From NCBI GenBank assembly GCA_028023455.1, contig JAQFVV010006337.1, positions 574,001 through 638,000 of the forward strand: 64,000 bases of DNA, given 5' to 3'. The position numbers and the translations under genes were made by a program. Below are positions 26,691 through 39,436 of the stretch, piece after piece (within the stretch, counting starts at the first letter, position 1; every line of letters begins with the position of its first letter). The notes below the pieces were generated by a model. It worked only from the letters and a program-made list of their open reading frames with translations, had not been told where the DNA came from and searched no databases. Origin of the DNA: Epiperipatus broadwayi (lineage: Eukaryota > Onychophora > Udeonychophora > Euonychophora > Peripatidae).

Positions 26691-27060
26691 TTACAATGCA
26701 ATCAGAGTCCATGTTTCCTCGAATAATACTTGTGGAGCTAGGAGCATGTCACGGTTTTTAAATTTTATAAGTTTATTCAGAAAGAATTTTCCCTCATGAA
26801 TTACACCAGGATTGAAAACCATTTTACAATGAGTAGACCACAATGCATAGTTGATAAATAATGACAGCCTAATAGTAGGGATGGATCTGGTCTTAATACT
26901 GTCCTTAAGAGAGGTAACAAGGTAAAAATTCATTTTAAGGTTATCAGCAATAATCCTTCTAGACCTCCAGAGTCCATGGCACGAGTAAATCAGATGGTCA
27001 AATGTTTCATCATGAGTCTGGCAGAGGAGGCAGATTGGGTCAATTTTGTTGATGCCTCAC
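26691..27060 (-). pseudogene. LINE C-terminal CCHC (zf-RVT) domain
   Basis: Downstream of the RT on the minus strand the translation reads ICLLCQTHDETFDHLIYSC, a Cys-X2-Cys-X8-His-X4-Cys cluster of the zf-RVT type found after the RT in many endonuclease-bearing LINEs. The frame 26933-26691 continues with basic and aromatic residues up to the 3' UTR. A frameshift and stop separate it from the RT body. Confidence 0.7.
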
Positions 27061-29367
27061 CTATGAAAGAGAAACCAATTAGTGCTAATGGCATTTAAAT
27101 TTATCTTAATAATAAAATCAAAGAATTTTGGTTCCATAGCCCAGCACCTGAAGAGGGAGATGATCTTATTATTGGTCAGGGCAAGTAGAGGTGTTATGGG
27201 AGTTGTGACATAGTGAATGAGACTATGTGCTTGCCAAATATTAATCCTGTTATCAAACGTATCATTTGTAATTACCATGTAGCTTTTGATCAAATCAATC
27301 ACAGCATCAAGGAAATTCTTGACTCTAGGAGGGGGTCTATCAGTCAGGATAACTGGCAAAATGACTTGCTCATATTCAAATGATTTGATAAGCATGGTAA
27401 TAAAATTAAACATCTTTTGAATATGAATGGCTTGAATAGCATGATAAGAAAGTCCATTATACTTCTGGTGAAGTTGTATCCTGTTAATGCTAATTGCAAC
27501 AACTTTACCTCCCCAGAAAAGTCGAGATGCAAGAGAATTCATTCTATTGATAAAAGTCTTAGTGATCCTCATGATGGGCATGTAATAATTGAGCTTGTCC
27601 ATAATCTTCATATTGAGAAGCATTACCTTAACATGTAGGGAAAGGTAGACTTTAGACAGACATTTAGTAAGTCTTTCCATTGAGTGCAGAATGTGATTTT
27701 GAATATCTTTGGACATTTGGAAGTATGTTTTGGATATCTCAAAGCCCAAAAACTTTTGAGGGTTGGAGGTAAATTTGGATACAATCTTCTGATCTGAGGA
27801 TACCTTCCATATAGCTGATTTCAATGGGTTGATGGTGAGACCATAGTCAGCTGTGTATTTATCCAATATGGAGTATAACTGAGGTAAATAGGTTGTTGAA
27901 GGGAGGAAGATGATTACATCATCCATATAAGCCATGAGCTTTATCAATTTGGCAAGCCTTGGTACATAGACACCAGGTAGTTGTTGTTCGATGGCTTTCA
28001 ATAGCAGATCAATGTAGACTATAAAGAGAAGAGCACTGAGGGGGAGCCTTGCGGAATGGATGTGTTAGGTTGGAAAAATGAAGAGAGCTTGCCATTCAGT
28101 AAGACAGCAATTTCTCTGTTAGACATGAGGTTATCTATGATCTGAATAATAGTGGTTGGGATTTGATGGCCTTTCAGCAGGTTTAGAAGAGTACTGATGT
28201 TAACAGAGTCGAAAGCTGCATTGAAATCAAGCTGGATAGCTATGACAGCCTGCTTTCTCTGTTGTCTAACATAATCAATTAATATTTTATCTTGACCAAT
28301 GGCTAAAATTGGTGAAGAATGTTTCTTCACAAATTGGGAAGAAGATATATTTTGGAGTATCTTATCCTGGATCTTAATCTTTTATGACAGATTCCAGGAT
28401 TTTAATGATGAACGGAGACATAAAAATAGGCTGAATGTTTTTGAGTGTGCAGGGATCTTCATGCTTCTTTAGGAAGGGTACTAAAGCAATAGGATATAGG
28501 TGAGAGATTGTTCTTTTCTCCTGTGCCAAATGGTTGGTCATTCTAAATAGGATGGGAATTGTGAAGTGGCTTAGATGATCTAACAGGAAGCGTGGTATAG
28601 AATGCAGTCCGGGATGTATTTTATCTGGCAATGCTTGGAGTTTGGCTTTCAGCATATCTTCAGTGATACCATGATCATCTTGACAAATTAAAAGGTCTTC
28701 AATGGGAGTATTAACATGGCTGAGACAATGAAATTTTTGTTCAAAGTGTTTATGGATTTCCTTAACCATTGGAAGGCCAACAAAGTACTCACCATCAATA
28801 TTGATGATAGTGGGAGTAGGGGGGTTTAATAGCACCCAGTGCCCAATGCAAGTAGCTTCTAGTCCAACAGTTCTGCTGAGCCAGAAACACCTTGGCATGC
28901 TTTATAGACAGATAATCTGCAAGTGCCTTCTGTTTGGCTTTATACTGTAGCTTAACAGATATAATCTCATCTATAGAAGATGAGGCAGAGTTAAATGTCT
29001 TCATTCTGAAACCAAGCTCATCCAAGTCTTTAAGTAAAGCCAACAGTCCCTTTTGCTTAATTGTATGGTAGAAAATGATCGATTGAAGAATGACAATAAA
29101 GGCAAACCATGCTTCCTCTATAGGTTTGGCAAGTATATCTATTTTTTTAAAATATATATAAGCCTCAGATGGTATGGCTTCTGTTATATTCGATTTTGTC
29201 AACATTCTAATGGTATTGCAAGTGGGAGTGACATTATTAGCAGCTTCAATCTGAACTACTAGGGCAAGATGGTCAGAAAAGACCACATGTTCTAATTTTG
29301 CAGTGATGAGAAAATGTATGTCAGGCATATAAAAGAATAGATCAATCAGTGACCTGTGGTATTGCAA
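27057..29367 (-). pseudogene. LINE reverse transcriptase region, broken into frames
   Basis: Frames 29367-28795, 28898-28374, 28330-28019 and 28001-27057 together span the RT. Recognisable blocks are PIALVPFLKKHEDPCTLKN (motif 2 region), IQLDFNAAFDSVN (motif A with its catalytic Asp), IPQGSP (motif B) and LMAYMDDVIIF (motif C, YMDD with both catalytic Asp residues). GLTINPLKSAIW then corresponds to the thumb-side motif with its lysine. Frameshifts separate the blocks and a stop sits between motifs 2 and A. Catalytic residues survive although the frame does not, so decay is mostly by indels. Confidence 0.85.
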
Positions 29368-29504
29368 GTGGGAATGACATTATTAGCAGCTTCAATCTGA
29401 ACTACTAGGGCAAGATGGTCAGAAAAGACCACATGTTCTAATTTTGCAGTGATGAGAAAATATATGTCAGGCATATAAAAGAATAGATCAATCAGTGACC
29501 TGTA
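29213..29504. repeat. 146 bp tandem duplication inside the LINE endonuclease
   Basis: The segment 29213-29358, which encodes the SDHLALV motif, is repeated directly at 29359-29504 with only a few substitutions. As 146 is not a multiple of three, the duplication shifts frame. It must post-date the element's loss of function or have caused it. Confidence 0.85.
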
Positions 29505-30016
29505 TTTTCTGGTGTAAAAAGAGTAGGAATCATCAGGCAGATAACCCTCTCCATTCATAAATGGCTTATCTATCAAGTGAATATAGGTTTTTGTAAATTT
29601 TGCATAGGTGATATTAAAGTCGCCAAAGATTAGGGTGGGGTTGTGTTAATGACTTTCATTAACATGTAGCAGGACCTACCTGCATACACATATATTATAT
29701 TGATTACCAAATTTTGATATGTGACTGATATAGCAATAAGGTTATTATCCTTATAGAGTAATATAAATTTATTAGGTGGATGTTTTTTATTTATAAGTAA
29801 ACCAACTCCGCCAGCTGCAGTAACACTATCAGAGAAAGCTATGTATCCAAGAGATTCAAGACATTCTCTAATTCTATAATCAGAATTTGAGTGATATTTT
29901 GTTTCACTCATAAAAAATAAATGTGGATTATTGATTGTGATCCATTGTTCAATGGCATATACCCTTTCCAATGAGTTGATATCCTTAACATTTACGCCTA
30001 CAAACTTATGCAACAT
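29346..30016 (-). pseudogene. LINE apurinic-like endonuclease domain, broken
   Basis: The frame 30016-29630 reads VNVKDINSLERV near its start, then HLFFMSETKYHS, whose SETK contains the catalytic glutamate of APE-type endonucleases. GGVGLLINKK and ISVTYQNLVINIIYVYAG follow, the latter corresponding to the central strand with tyrosine. A gap and frameshift lead to 29576-29346, containing SLIDLFFYMPD and VVFSDHLALV; the SDH triplet is the C-terminal catalytic motif. The GDFN motif between them is disrupted near 29610-29630. The domain nicks target DNA for target-primed reverse transcription in live elements; here it is non-functional. Confidence 0.75.
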
Positions 30017-30256
30017 AATTGGGTTATGTATCTATTAAAACTACTGCAAAGAATATAAGGATCCCTTTTAATTCTCAGCATAAATAAAATGTAAATTCTA
30101 GTTGGGATAGTCTGGATCTTTGTAGTCTGGACCATCAATGGTGTTACCTGAGGTTTCTTCTAACCCAATGGGTTCAATCACCAGGGTGCCATCTGAACCG
30201 TCAACATCAATGACATGATGTACATCACCAGCAGTCACTTCTAATGAATTAAGACT

Positions 30257-30763
30257 CTATATCCTATTATCCTCATCTGATAACTGACATTTCTTCTCTG
30301 GACTTTTTTCCTTATGTATTGGAATATTGGTTTTCTTCTTCTGCTTAAGAGATAAACATCTGTTTTTCTTCCCCAGAGATTTTTCATCTTCTGAGCTGGA
30401 TTTGTGTATAATGGCTGACTTCCTTTTCTTAGTATTGGACTTATCTATGGGCACTGATCATTGAAGATTCCTCTTCTGAGCTAATATCTCCTTGATTGGG
30501 GTTGATAGGCTCTTGTTACTTTTAAGCTGCTTGTTCATATTTCTTGTGCATCTCAAAGTAGTGGTTTTAGTCTGATAAGGAACTAAACTTTTGTTCAGAG
30601 GCTTCTTGACAGGATTGCTTGGAGTAGTGCTATCATTGTGCTGATAACATGTGAGATTGTCTGAAGTATCTTGCTCCACCACAGTTTGTTGTGCTGATCC
30701 CATTATTTCAGCATGATGTAGTTGGCTTCCTAAACCCCTGACCATGGTTTTGTGCTTTGGCAC
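30257..30763 (-). pseudogene. LINE ORF1-like basic, Lys/Ser-rich region
   Basis: Two adjacent frames, 30763-30458 beginning MPKHKTMVRGLGSQ and 30454-30257 beginning MPIDKSNTKKRKS, probably belong to one broken ORF. They are rich in Lys, Ser, Thr and Gln with basic clusters such as KKRK and QKKKTN, as in nucleic-acid-binding ORF1 proteins of LINEs. No zinc knuckle or RRM can be seen. The first 14 codons fall in the 5' inverted repeat, which suggests that the ORF start lies almost at the original element start. Assignment rests on position and composition only. Confidence 0.5.
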
Positions 30764-31084
30764 TCCTCAGAGAGGTGGCAGGGTAGGTTCAGACACTAGA
30801 TCTAAAAATACCAACCCAAAGCCAAGCACTTATCTAAAAGTTATCTATTGAGTGGAAAATCTGAAATTTTCAGACATCTACATGTCCCATATAGCTATTT
30901 GAGTTGGATAGCTGGGTTTGAAGACATGTAGATGTCTAAAAATTTCAGATTTTCCACTCAACAGATAACTTTTAGATAAATGCTTGGCTTTGGGTTGGTA
31001 TTTTTAGATCTAGTGTCTGAACCTATCCTGCCACCTCTCTGAGGAGTGCCAAAGCATGAAACCATGGTCAGGGGTTTGGGAAGG
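30726..31084. repeat. 161 bp inverted repeat at the LINE 5' end
   Basis: Arms 30726-30886 and 30923-31084 are near-identical reverse complements with a 36 bp spacer. The left arm contains the first codons of the LINE ORF1-like region; the right arm repeats them inverted. This would fold into a very stable hairpin. A 5' inversion during insertion (twin priming) or a foldback duplication would explain it. Confidence 0.85.
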
Positions 31085-31875
31085 GGTTCCTGACAGAGAT
31101 ATTTTAAGTGCTGGCTCTGGCTAAGCATTTATCATAAAGCTTGTAGAGGAATTGCCAATCCTCACTGTTTATATTTTATATACATCTTTCATAAACTGCT
31201 TAACATTGTATAAATCTATTAAAGTCGACAAATGTAACAAAAAATAAAATATATATTAAGTTTGTCATATATCATTTCTTATATTTTAATTCTAATATTT
31301 GTTCACTTCTAAATATTTAATATTTATTCTATTTTAACAAAAAAAAATACTGATTCATGTCAGAAGATTAATGAGTGAATTTTTAGTTCAACATTTATTA
31401 AAGAATACATGTTCTACACAATACATATATAATTATAATAACCACAGCTTAATAATATGAAATGAATGTAACTGCACTCTCATTGAGCTATGCTTAAAAT
31501 GCAGTCAAATATTTACATTCTTTTCATGGTTTATTGAAGTTTGATTATTGGTTAAGCATAGCTCAAAGTAGTTGCAATTACTTCCATTTCAATTTTATAT
31601 CATTAAGCAATGATAATTTACAGTTATATTTATTAACACTGACACTTCATTTGGCATTTGGTACTTGTTAAAATTAAGGCACTGCCTTGATTTTCTGAAT
31701 AGTTAAACAATGATTTTCATGCATTTATGTTGTACATAAATCAAACTAAAATACAGATTTCACTCTTTGATTTATAACAACTCAAAAAATAGTTGATATT
31801 ATTCTGTTCTTCTCATAGTTTGTTGATATTTGACTAGTGGTTGAGCATAATTCAATGGAAGTTGCAGTTACTCCC

Positions 31876-31876
<1 letters not shown>
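31085..31876. other. AT-rich non-coding DNA
   Basis: Contains two loosely similar ~300 bp segments, each with a TTAAGCATAGCTCAA or GTTGAGCATAATTCAA block (about 31553 and 31841) and an ATTACTTCC or GTTACTCCC block, suggesting an old duplication. No gene is recognised. Confidence 0.4.
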
Positions 31877-31907
<31 letters not shown>

Positions 31908-31910
<3 letters not shown>

Positions 31911-33856
31911 AACGGAATAGCGTTACATGGGATTTGAATCCAGGCATAAGATGTTAAATTAAATATATATGCAATTGACGAAATAAATGACAGGTACAAA
32001 ACTTTTAAAAAAGAGGTTTTGCTTTAATAATGAACGAGAAACACACGTTTCTAGAACATGATCGCAGCTATATAAGAGTACCTGTCAAATTTATTGAAAT
32101 AAAAGTAAAAGAGTTTTTCTTGTTATTTGTTGTTTTTAAGAATAAATATATAATCATTAGTTGTAAGTTTGTTTTTTTTGTTTGTTTTTAAAAAAGAAAG
32201 ATGAATGATTGAACACAGGTTTGACATTTTATTAAGTCATTTAAATCATGCTGTAACATAAAGAGAAAATGAATTGATTAAGTGCAACATGTTCTGAAAT
32301 TCCAAGCGATCTAAAATTATTTTCAATGGGGGGGGGGGTGGTAATTAGTAAATGTAAAATTAGTAAAAATGAAACAATAAGCCGGATATATGTCAGTAAG
32401 GTCTAGATAAAACAAGCTGAATTTAGAAACAGAAGTGAGAAAAAGTGTACACTGCTATTCTACAACCCAGACTTCTGTCTCCAGCTAAACAATGCCTAAA
32501 AAATGGCCAAATTGAGTTAAATTCCAAAGTGGTGCAAATGATCCCAGAAATCGCTGAATTAAGTTAATACTCGATGGACCTATTGGATGAAGGGACTCAC
32601 AGGTGCAAGGGGGAGATTGGATGAAAAAAATTCAAGGTGTGAGGGAGGAGAAGAGAGAAAATTTGCAGGTAAAAAAAAAAAGAAAAAGAAAAGAAATTGA
32701 AGAATCACTGATGTGCTTGGAATAATTAAGTTGCTGAGTTGGTAAAGAAAGTTTTCTTTTACCCGTAGAAACAAGATCTAACTTTCGTATAATAGTATAA
32801 CGGAGATGCGCTGCTGAACCTAAAATTCGCGGCTTGACCGCCGGACCTCCGCGCTCCGTTCAGCTGATTACCCCTAGGATGCTCGTAACACCGGAGAAAC
32901 TTCGCCTAAGGACCACACATGCTGTTGAGACCTCACTAATTGCCAAAATGCTTAGTTAAAGAAGAAATCATCACTCAGGATTTTTCCTATCGGCTGTCTA
33001 CGTTCCACAGGTAGCTATCTTTAAATTAATCGTACTCACTTATGCACCAGAATAGATAAACTTTAAAAACAAGAACTATTAAAAAACATTTAGCTAAATG
33101 ATAAAATTACTCGTGATCATAAATGAATGATTAAAGAACTTAACCAGAATAGTTTTGTCTACAAATAAACATCCTTTAATATGTGTGCGAACTCTCAGTT
33201 AATTCTATAGTTAAGTTATCTCGGCTTGCCAGTCATATACCGGCATAAAATTGTTATTAAATAGATTCAAATAAACCATTTATTTAATTAGCATTTGTTA
33301 TTGATTGCTTGGAATTTCAACTCACATTTATATGATAGGGAATGAGTGTTGGAGTGATCCAATGTGTTTTTTGTTATGAATGAATGCATTTGATATTTTT
33401 GGTGTTGGGATTTGATTAAACTTATGTTATATTATCATACTTTTCTTAGATTAATATTAAGCTTTGATGGATTTGTTCTGTGGGATATAGGGCAGGCCCT
33501 AATATGTTAAGTCTGATTGATCGCGATTGAAAGGTCATATATGCTATATAATTTGAAAGGTGATATTGGCTGAGTTCGTTTCCTGCTTCCGACTGGAGTG
33601 ATGCACGGGCATGTTTTGTGATATAGTTGAGTGAGCTTATGCACATACGTGGCGGACTTTTGTAAAGTTCTCCTGGCACCTACTACTTGGATTCGATCCG
33701 AATTTATGTATAAATAAATAAAAGCGTACGTGTATATGTGTTTGAAATTATCTTCACTGAACATTATGTAACCCTCCAGACGCAAGAACACAGCAGATTC
33801 ATAGGAGTGACTTTAATGTGCTTTCGGCATGGAAGCCATCGAAGGGGGCAGTTACA
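31908..33856. mobile_element. Putative solo LTR (1.95 kb) inserted in a (TA)n tract
   Basis: The segment begins TGTAACGGAATAGCG and ends GGGGGCAGTTACA, giving the short inverted termini TGTAAC/GTTACA with the canonical TG...CA of LTRs. Both flanks are ATATAT, consistent with a target duplication in a TA microsatellite (31879-31907 and 33857-33869). Inside is an unusually GC-rich stretch, 32800-32945. No coding region, primer-binding site or second LTR is visible, so it reads as a solo LTR. Orientation is not resolved: TATATAAG near 32070 supports plus, but weakly. Confidence 0.55.
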
Positions 33857-34692
33857 ATATATATATATTATAATGGGATGAGGGGTATCAGGAAATGATG
33901 GGGGAAAGGGAGGTTGAACCTGCGTGATGGCAAACATCATCATCCCCAATTACATTAAATTCACAAAATCAATAATTTCAAAAGTATATATAATGAAATA
34001 TAAGAATTTTATAAGATATATTTAAGGGAACAAGAAATTAGGAGAATCTCCATGAGATCATTGAGAGATCAAAAGAGCTATTACAAGCATAATTATTTAC
34101 CAGCATTATAATTTTAAAAAAAATAATTACAAGTAAATAAATACTCAAGAGAAATAACCATCCATCATCATCATTGATGGGAATAAACAAATCAGTCCAA
34201 TAAATCAGAATAAAAATAAAATATAAATCAACCGTCAACCTTGTGACTGGATTGGAAATGGGTTTTCTGTAGACCAGGCTTGCCAGATTGGGCAATTATT
34301 TAAGCATAACTTGGATGCACCAACTTAGTGCTCATCCATTAGAATACACAATAATCAGAAAATCTAAATAATAATGCTGGGATATTAAAACATGCTGATC
34401 ATCATCAATGCTCCAGCCACTCAGTATCATTAATGTACTGGCCAACTATAAACTTAACTTCTAATAAACTAAATTTAAAAAAATATAATGCATGGGCTTT
34501 AAAGAGTGTAATATTAACCGCCAACCAGGATGATGATGATTGATCATTACTGGATGCCCCAAAGCACTAAATACACATCCCCATTTTTATATTCATCCCT
34601 TGCATGAATCTATCTCAGAGAACATAAGCTCTATTACTATATGTGACAAAGAGATGATGCAATACAATTTTTAACAGTTGAATACAAGTTTA
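33857..34692. other. Non-coding DNA with CATCAT-rich patches
   Basis: Several ATGATGATG/CATCATCAT tracts (about 34155, 34400 and 34530) resemble tails of RTE-type insertions, but no attached LINE sequence is seen. Confidence 0.35.
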
Positions 34693-34898
34693 TTATTAAC
34701 AAAAAAATAAATGATATTTAAAGTCTTACAGGTTAAGGATTCTGATTTTGAATCGTACACAAAATTATATACACAACTAAAGTTATTACATTGGTTTATT
34801 AACAAAAAAATAAATGATATTTAAAGTCTTACAGGTTAAGGATTCTGATTTTGAATCGTACACAAAATTATATACACAACTAAAGTTATTACATTGGT
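34693..34898 (+). repeat. Exact 103 bp tandem duplication
   Basis: The unit 34693-34795 is repeated without visible change at 34796-34898. Lack of divergence in an otherwise decayed neighbourhood means it is very recent, polymorphic, or an assembly duplication. Confidence 0.95.
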
Positions 34899-36445
34899 TT
34901 ACAATATTTCTTAATAAGTATCTATAAATGCATAAATATATCCATACACAGATGTGTGTTTTATAATATACAATGAAAACATTTCAATTAATTATAATAA
35001 AAAAATGTTTAATTTTTACACATTGGTATTGGCAATACAATTGACAGATATATGCACACATACATGTGCGTGCATAAAATTTCTGAACATATTTGATTTG
35101 CTATAAAATAATTATTAAAATCTTAAGTTATATAAAAATATAATAAATGATTAAAGTTTCAGTTAAATGGTATACATTTTACATACTGGGTTTACTGAAA
35201 CATATATATATATATATAATTTGCACAGACATGCAAAATATTAATTTATCTACATAATATTTGTATTTATCACAATAAAATTATTAAAGATTATTTTCGT
35301 TTTTTAGTACTCTTTGCTGAATATAGTTCTTTTCTTTAAAATAAAAACTACTAAATTGTTGACAGTTGATTGTTCATTGATTTAAAATGTCTTTTTTTTT
35401 TAATAAATGAAAGATAAAATCATTTTATAGAATTAAAAATATATAAATTTCCAAAATGTCTTTCTGCTTGATTAGTTAATGCTGATGAAGTAGGTAATAG
35501 AAAAAGTGTATACGTGAGCTGCAGCTCCCCATGGCATGATAAGTAGACAGCCAAGCATGGACCAGCAGAACATAAGGTTCCATGATGCTATGAGAAAATA
35601 CCTCATTTTAGGCACAGCCCCTTCTAATTACCTAGACAGATATCCAGAAAAAAATATTACACATTGAGCCAGCTCTGCTCATCTCTTGTGAGTCTTAGGG
35701 GCTATAGATTATGTCTATTCATGAGTCCAAGGTTTATTCATGAGACCTACATACACACCTTAGGACTACTCTGGGAGCTCAACATCTAGGTCTAGACAGT
35801 GCCGAGCCTATACTTTAAAGCATCATGAACACACTGCATCCAGGCAGCTCTGCTCCACTATACACCCACCATAAACATGAAAAGTACAAATTCATGCATC
35901 ACTTCTAAAATGTCATTTTACTAAAGAAATTATTTAAAATTCTGTTATTATATATAACTCGACTTACCACACAGCTATATATATATGTTTATCTGTGCTT
36001 TTCTGCCTTTAGATACATCAGCATATATATAATTACTTCTTCAGAAAGCTGGGGTTTCCTGGGCAAGCTGGAAGATTTTTCTTGGTAAGTTTGGTTTTAG
36101 TTATTGTCATCATCAGAAAAAAGTATAATCCATGTAAAATGTTGGTCTATAGTTGGTCTTTTTCTGTCTAGGATTATTCCAGGCAAACAGCTGTTAGGTT
36201 TTGATAGATTTTAGGCAAGCAACTGTACTCTCCACATTTAAGGCTATGAATTTCAGCACAAAGAAGTGGGTCATTTTCTCCATGTAAATTCAAACTCCTG
36301 CAAAGAAAAATAGTAGCACTTCCTGAATCTACTGCCCTGCCATCAGCTACATCAGTTTATGGTAGCTATTCTGCCAACTCTATGGTCAGCTAAAACCAAC
36401 TGCTGCAAACTTCAACAAGCTGCAACAAAATATTGTAACCAACTA
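34899..36445. other. Non-coding DNA, 35500-35900 and 36040-36440 less AT-rich
   Basis: The two less AT-rich patches stand out in composition and may be decayed repeats or untranslated exonic sequence. I see no open frame, splice context or RNA gene that would settle it. Confidence 0.35.
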
Positions 36446-36521
36446 CTATCCAGACTGTTCTCTTCAAAAATCACTATCCAGACTGTTCTTCAAAAATCAC
36501 TATCCAGACTGCAGCTGATAT
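36446..36521 (+). repeat. Short tandem repeat of ~28-30 bp units
   Basis: The block CTATCCAGACTGTTCT followed by TTCAAAAATCA occurs in two near-complete copies and CTATCCAGACTG begins a third. Confidence 0.8.
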
Positions 36522-36678
36522 TTTATAAGCCCATTTATGGAATCATCTGAGGTGGTAACAACACCTTGATTGAAAACAGTTTTATTTTTACCTCTCTAAT
36601 CCCTTGGAATCTACATACATGTTTTAATTAATTAAAAAAGTTCAAAAACAAGTATGGTGTTTTTACATTTCAAAATCA

Positions 36679-36826
<148 letters not shown>

Positions 36827-37806
36827 TCAGACCTTTTAAAAGTTTAATTTATAAAAAAATTTTTATTTTAAATCAGAATTATTATTTGTTTATTTTTTTT
36901 TAGTTCAGTGAATGTAGAAAATATCTATTATGATTTTTGTTTGTGTTTATTTCTACTTTTCCTTTCAACTTTATGTATATTTATGCACCCACGCTATATT
37001 ATTGTGTGTTACATAATCCAGCTGGTTACATATATATATAATTATGCAATATATTAACATGACATTATCTTTTTTGCAGAATTCAGTACTAGTTATTACA
37101 AAACTTCAAGTCTTAGCAAACTAAAGCTCATCCTGGTACAAATTTCTGTTCATTTTAGGTAATTGGATAGATTATTTACTAGAAGAGTTAAATGTAGATC
37201 CAATAGACAAGAATATACATTTTGTCTTTCTGCATCTTAAGATAGAAATTTAGAACTCCTAGCAAATTGCCAAATTTATCAACTCACAAAAAATTCTACA
37301 TTATTTTTTTATAAATATGAAGGTAATCCAAAATATGAACTAAAAAACATTTTTATAAAATATACAAACATATTGCCAAAATATGACTGAAAATCTTTTA
37401 TTTCTTTTAAAATTCAAATATATAAATTTAAGACATTCCCCTGTAACAGAAAAAAAAAGTACTTTGATATGAGTGACACTATTAATATGCAGATAATTTG
37501 TTTACAGTAGAACATATGTATGGAGCCTACTTAGTCACAAACAAATATGTTAAAAACAAAATATTTTATTAAACAAACATAGTCATTAGTCTGGCCATAA
37601 CTCATTAAAAATGTTTAACAATCTTCAAATTAACAATACTTTACTTATCATAAATAGTATGATTGTATGAATACTTTTGAAGCAGTATCCCCTTATTCCT
37701 CACATTAATAGTATGCAAACTTATATAACTACAATAACAAGTAACAATAGAACAAAACATAATATTTACAATTTTTAATAACACTATATATTCTGAATTA
37801 TACAAA

Positions 37807-37850
<44 letters not shown>

Positions 37851-39436
37851 CACATTCCAGATATTATCATTGTAAAAGTATAACTGCTACAAAAGAAATA
37901 TATTATTCTATTACATATAAACAGCTACAAATCCAGAAAAATACTTGATGATGTAAAAGATTTATATAAAAAAACTATTAGTTTTGGAATCCACTAACAA
38001 GAAAATTACGTATTTGAATTAAAACCAAGTTAGAATCACACATAAATTTGAATAAAGTGGAGATATTAATTTAGAAATGGGATAAAGAATGTATCATTTA
38101 AAGTTTGACAATTATCCAAGGTGCAAAAAGTCTAAATACATCTATTGGATATTAGTATAAAGATTCATGGTTACAACAACTTAAATACATATATATTACA
38201 TTTACAGGGAATTTTATTTGTAATTGAACCACAGTCATTCCTTAGAAATAATATTGCCATTTTTCTAAATTTCTCATAGCCAATAAATGTTTTTTTTTTT
38301 TTTATTATTAAACCAGTAATAATATATTATTCCAGCAACCAATAAATAAAATTAAAGTTTCTGTGTAGAGTAATAAAATCAGGATCTGCATTAGCTCAAA
38401 TCTACACTATATTTATATAGATATATGTAATGGATTGCATTTGTGCAATGGAAAATAAAATAACCCAATCATTGGATATTAATTGTAATGAATTAGATTG
38501 TGAAGTTAAGCACTTATTTAACAATGCTATAGATTTGGGAAACAATTGTAATGAACTGCATCTATGCATATGAAGATAAATTTTAAGCATGACTAAAATA
38601 CGGTCCAATCATTGATTGACAATTATGATATTACCCATCCAACTAGCTGTATATAAAGTATGCATAGATATCAAAGAGCGATGATAAAAGATCTTAATTT
38701 ACTCTCAGAATTTAACATAAAAATGAGATTTGAGTACTCACCAAACTATAAATTGGAAACAAAAGAAACTTTATTGAATCCAACCTATATTTACAGATGG
38801 AGGATTATATGCAAAACAATATATTAATTAGTTGGGACTTATACAAGTAAGTATAAAATTGAATATTGGCAAATACAAAAATTATCATATAAGTAATTCT
38901 TATTCTCAAGCATTGTATAATGACCTTTGTTCTGAAAAGAAAAATAAATTTCAAATAAATCACAGTCATTTTATGTAAAACAACTGGTATATCATTTATT
39001 TTGATTATGATTTAATTTTCTTTTCAGATGGCATTAGTTATATTCAAACAACATACAATATTTGTTTCTTTTTTTAAGTTTTCATTTTTTTTTACTTCAA
39101 TATCATGCACATTCTAACAATAGGCATGGATTGACATTTGTATCTGGATGAGAAACATTTACTGTTTGACTTAGAGAGATGCAATAGCAGAAAATAATGA
39201 AGATCATAATGGTTTCTTAAAATAACAATTGAGAATCATAAATACATTCTTTAGGGTCAGATCACATTAACTTTGCCACAAAATTATTAGCATTCTTTTC
39301 CTACTGTGCTGAATAACTATAAACCCCATTTTCTATTAAAACTTTACTTCTCTTTATAAACTGCAAATACTAACTCCTTAGATTTATTACCTACAATAAA
39401 GCTTCTATTTAAGACCCAAAAGATTTAATATCTTCT
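36827..39436. other. AT-rich non-coding DNA with an (AT)n array
   Basis: A 42 bp (AT)n array lies at 37809-37850. Near 38429-38640 two related blocks with TGTAATGGATTGCAT and TGTAATGAACTGCAT and a CCAATCATTG word suggest an old ~120 bp duplication. No gene is seen. Confidence 0.5.

Larger units (their letters stand above)
26225..31084 (-). mobile_element. Decayed ~4.9 kb LINE, L1/Tx1-like (minus strand)
   Basis: In minus-strand order there is an inverted 5' repeat, an ORF1-like basic protein region, an apurinic-type endonuclease, reverse transcriptase, a CCHC zf-RVT motif, and a 3' end with AATAAA (about 26256-26262) and an A run (26241-26250) followed by a TA repeat. All frames are broken by stops and frameshifts, so it is inactive. 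The clade is inferred from the endonuclease-RT-zf order and the block LPGVYVPRLAKLIKLMAYMD, which resembles Tx1/L1-group RTs. CR1- or R2-group membership cannot be excluded. Confidence 0.85.
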
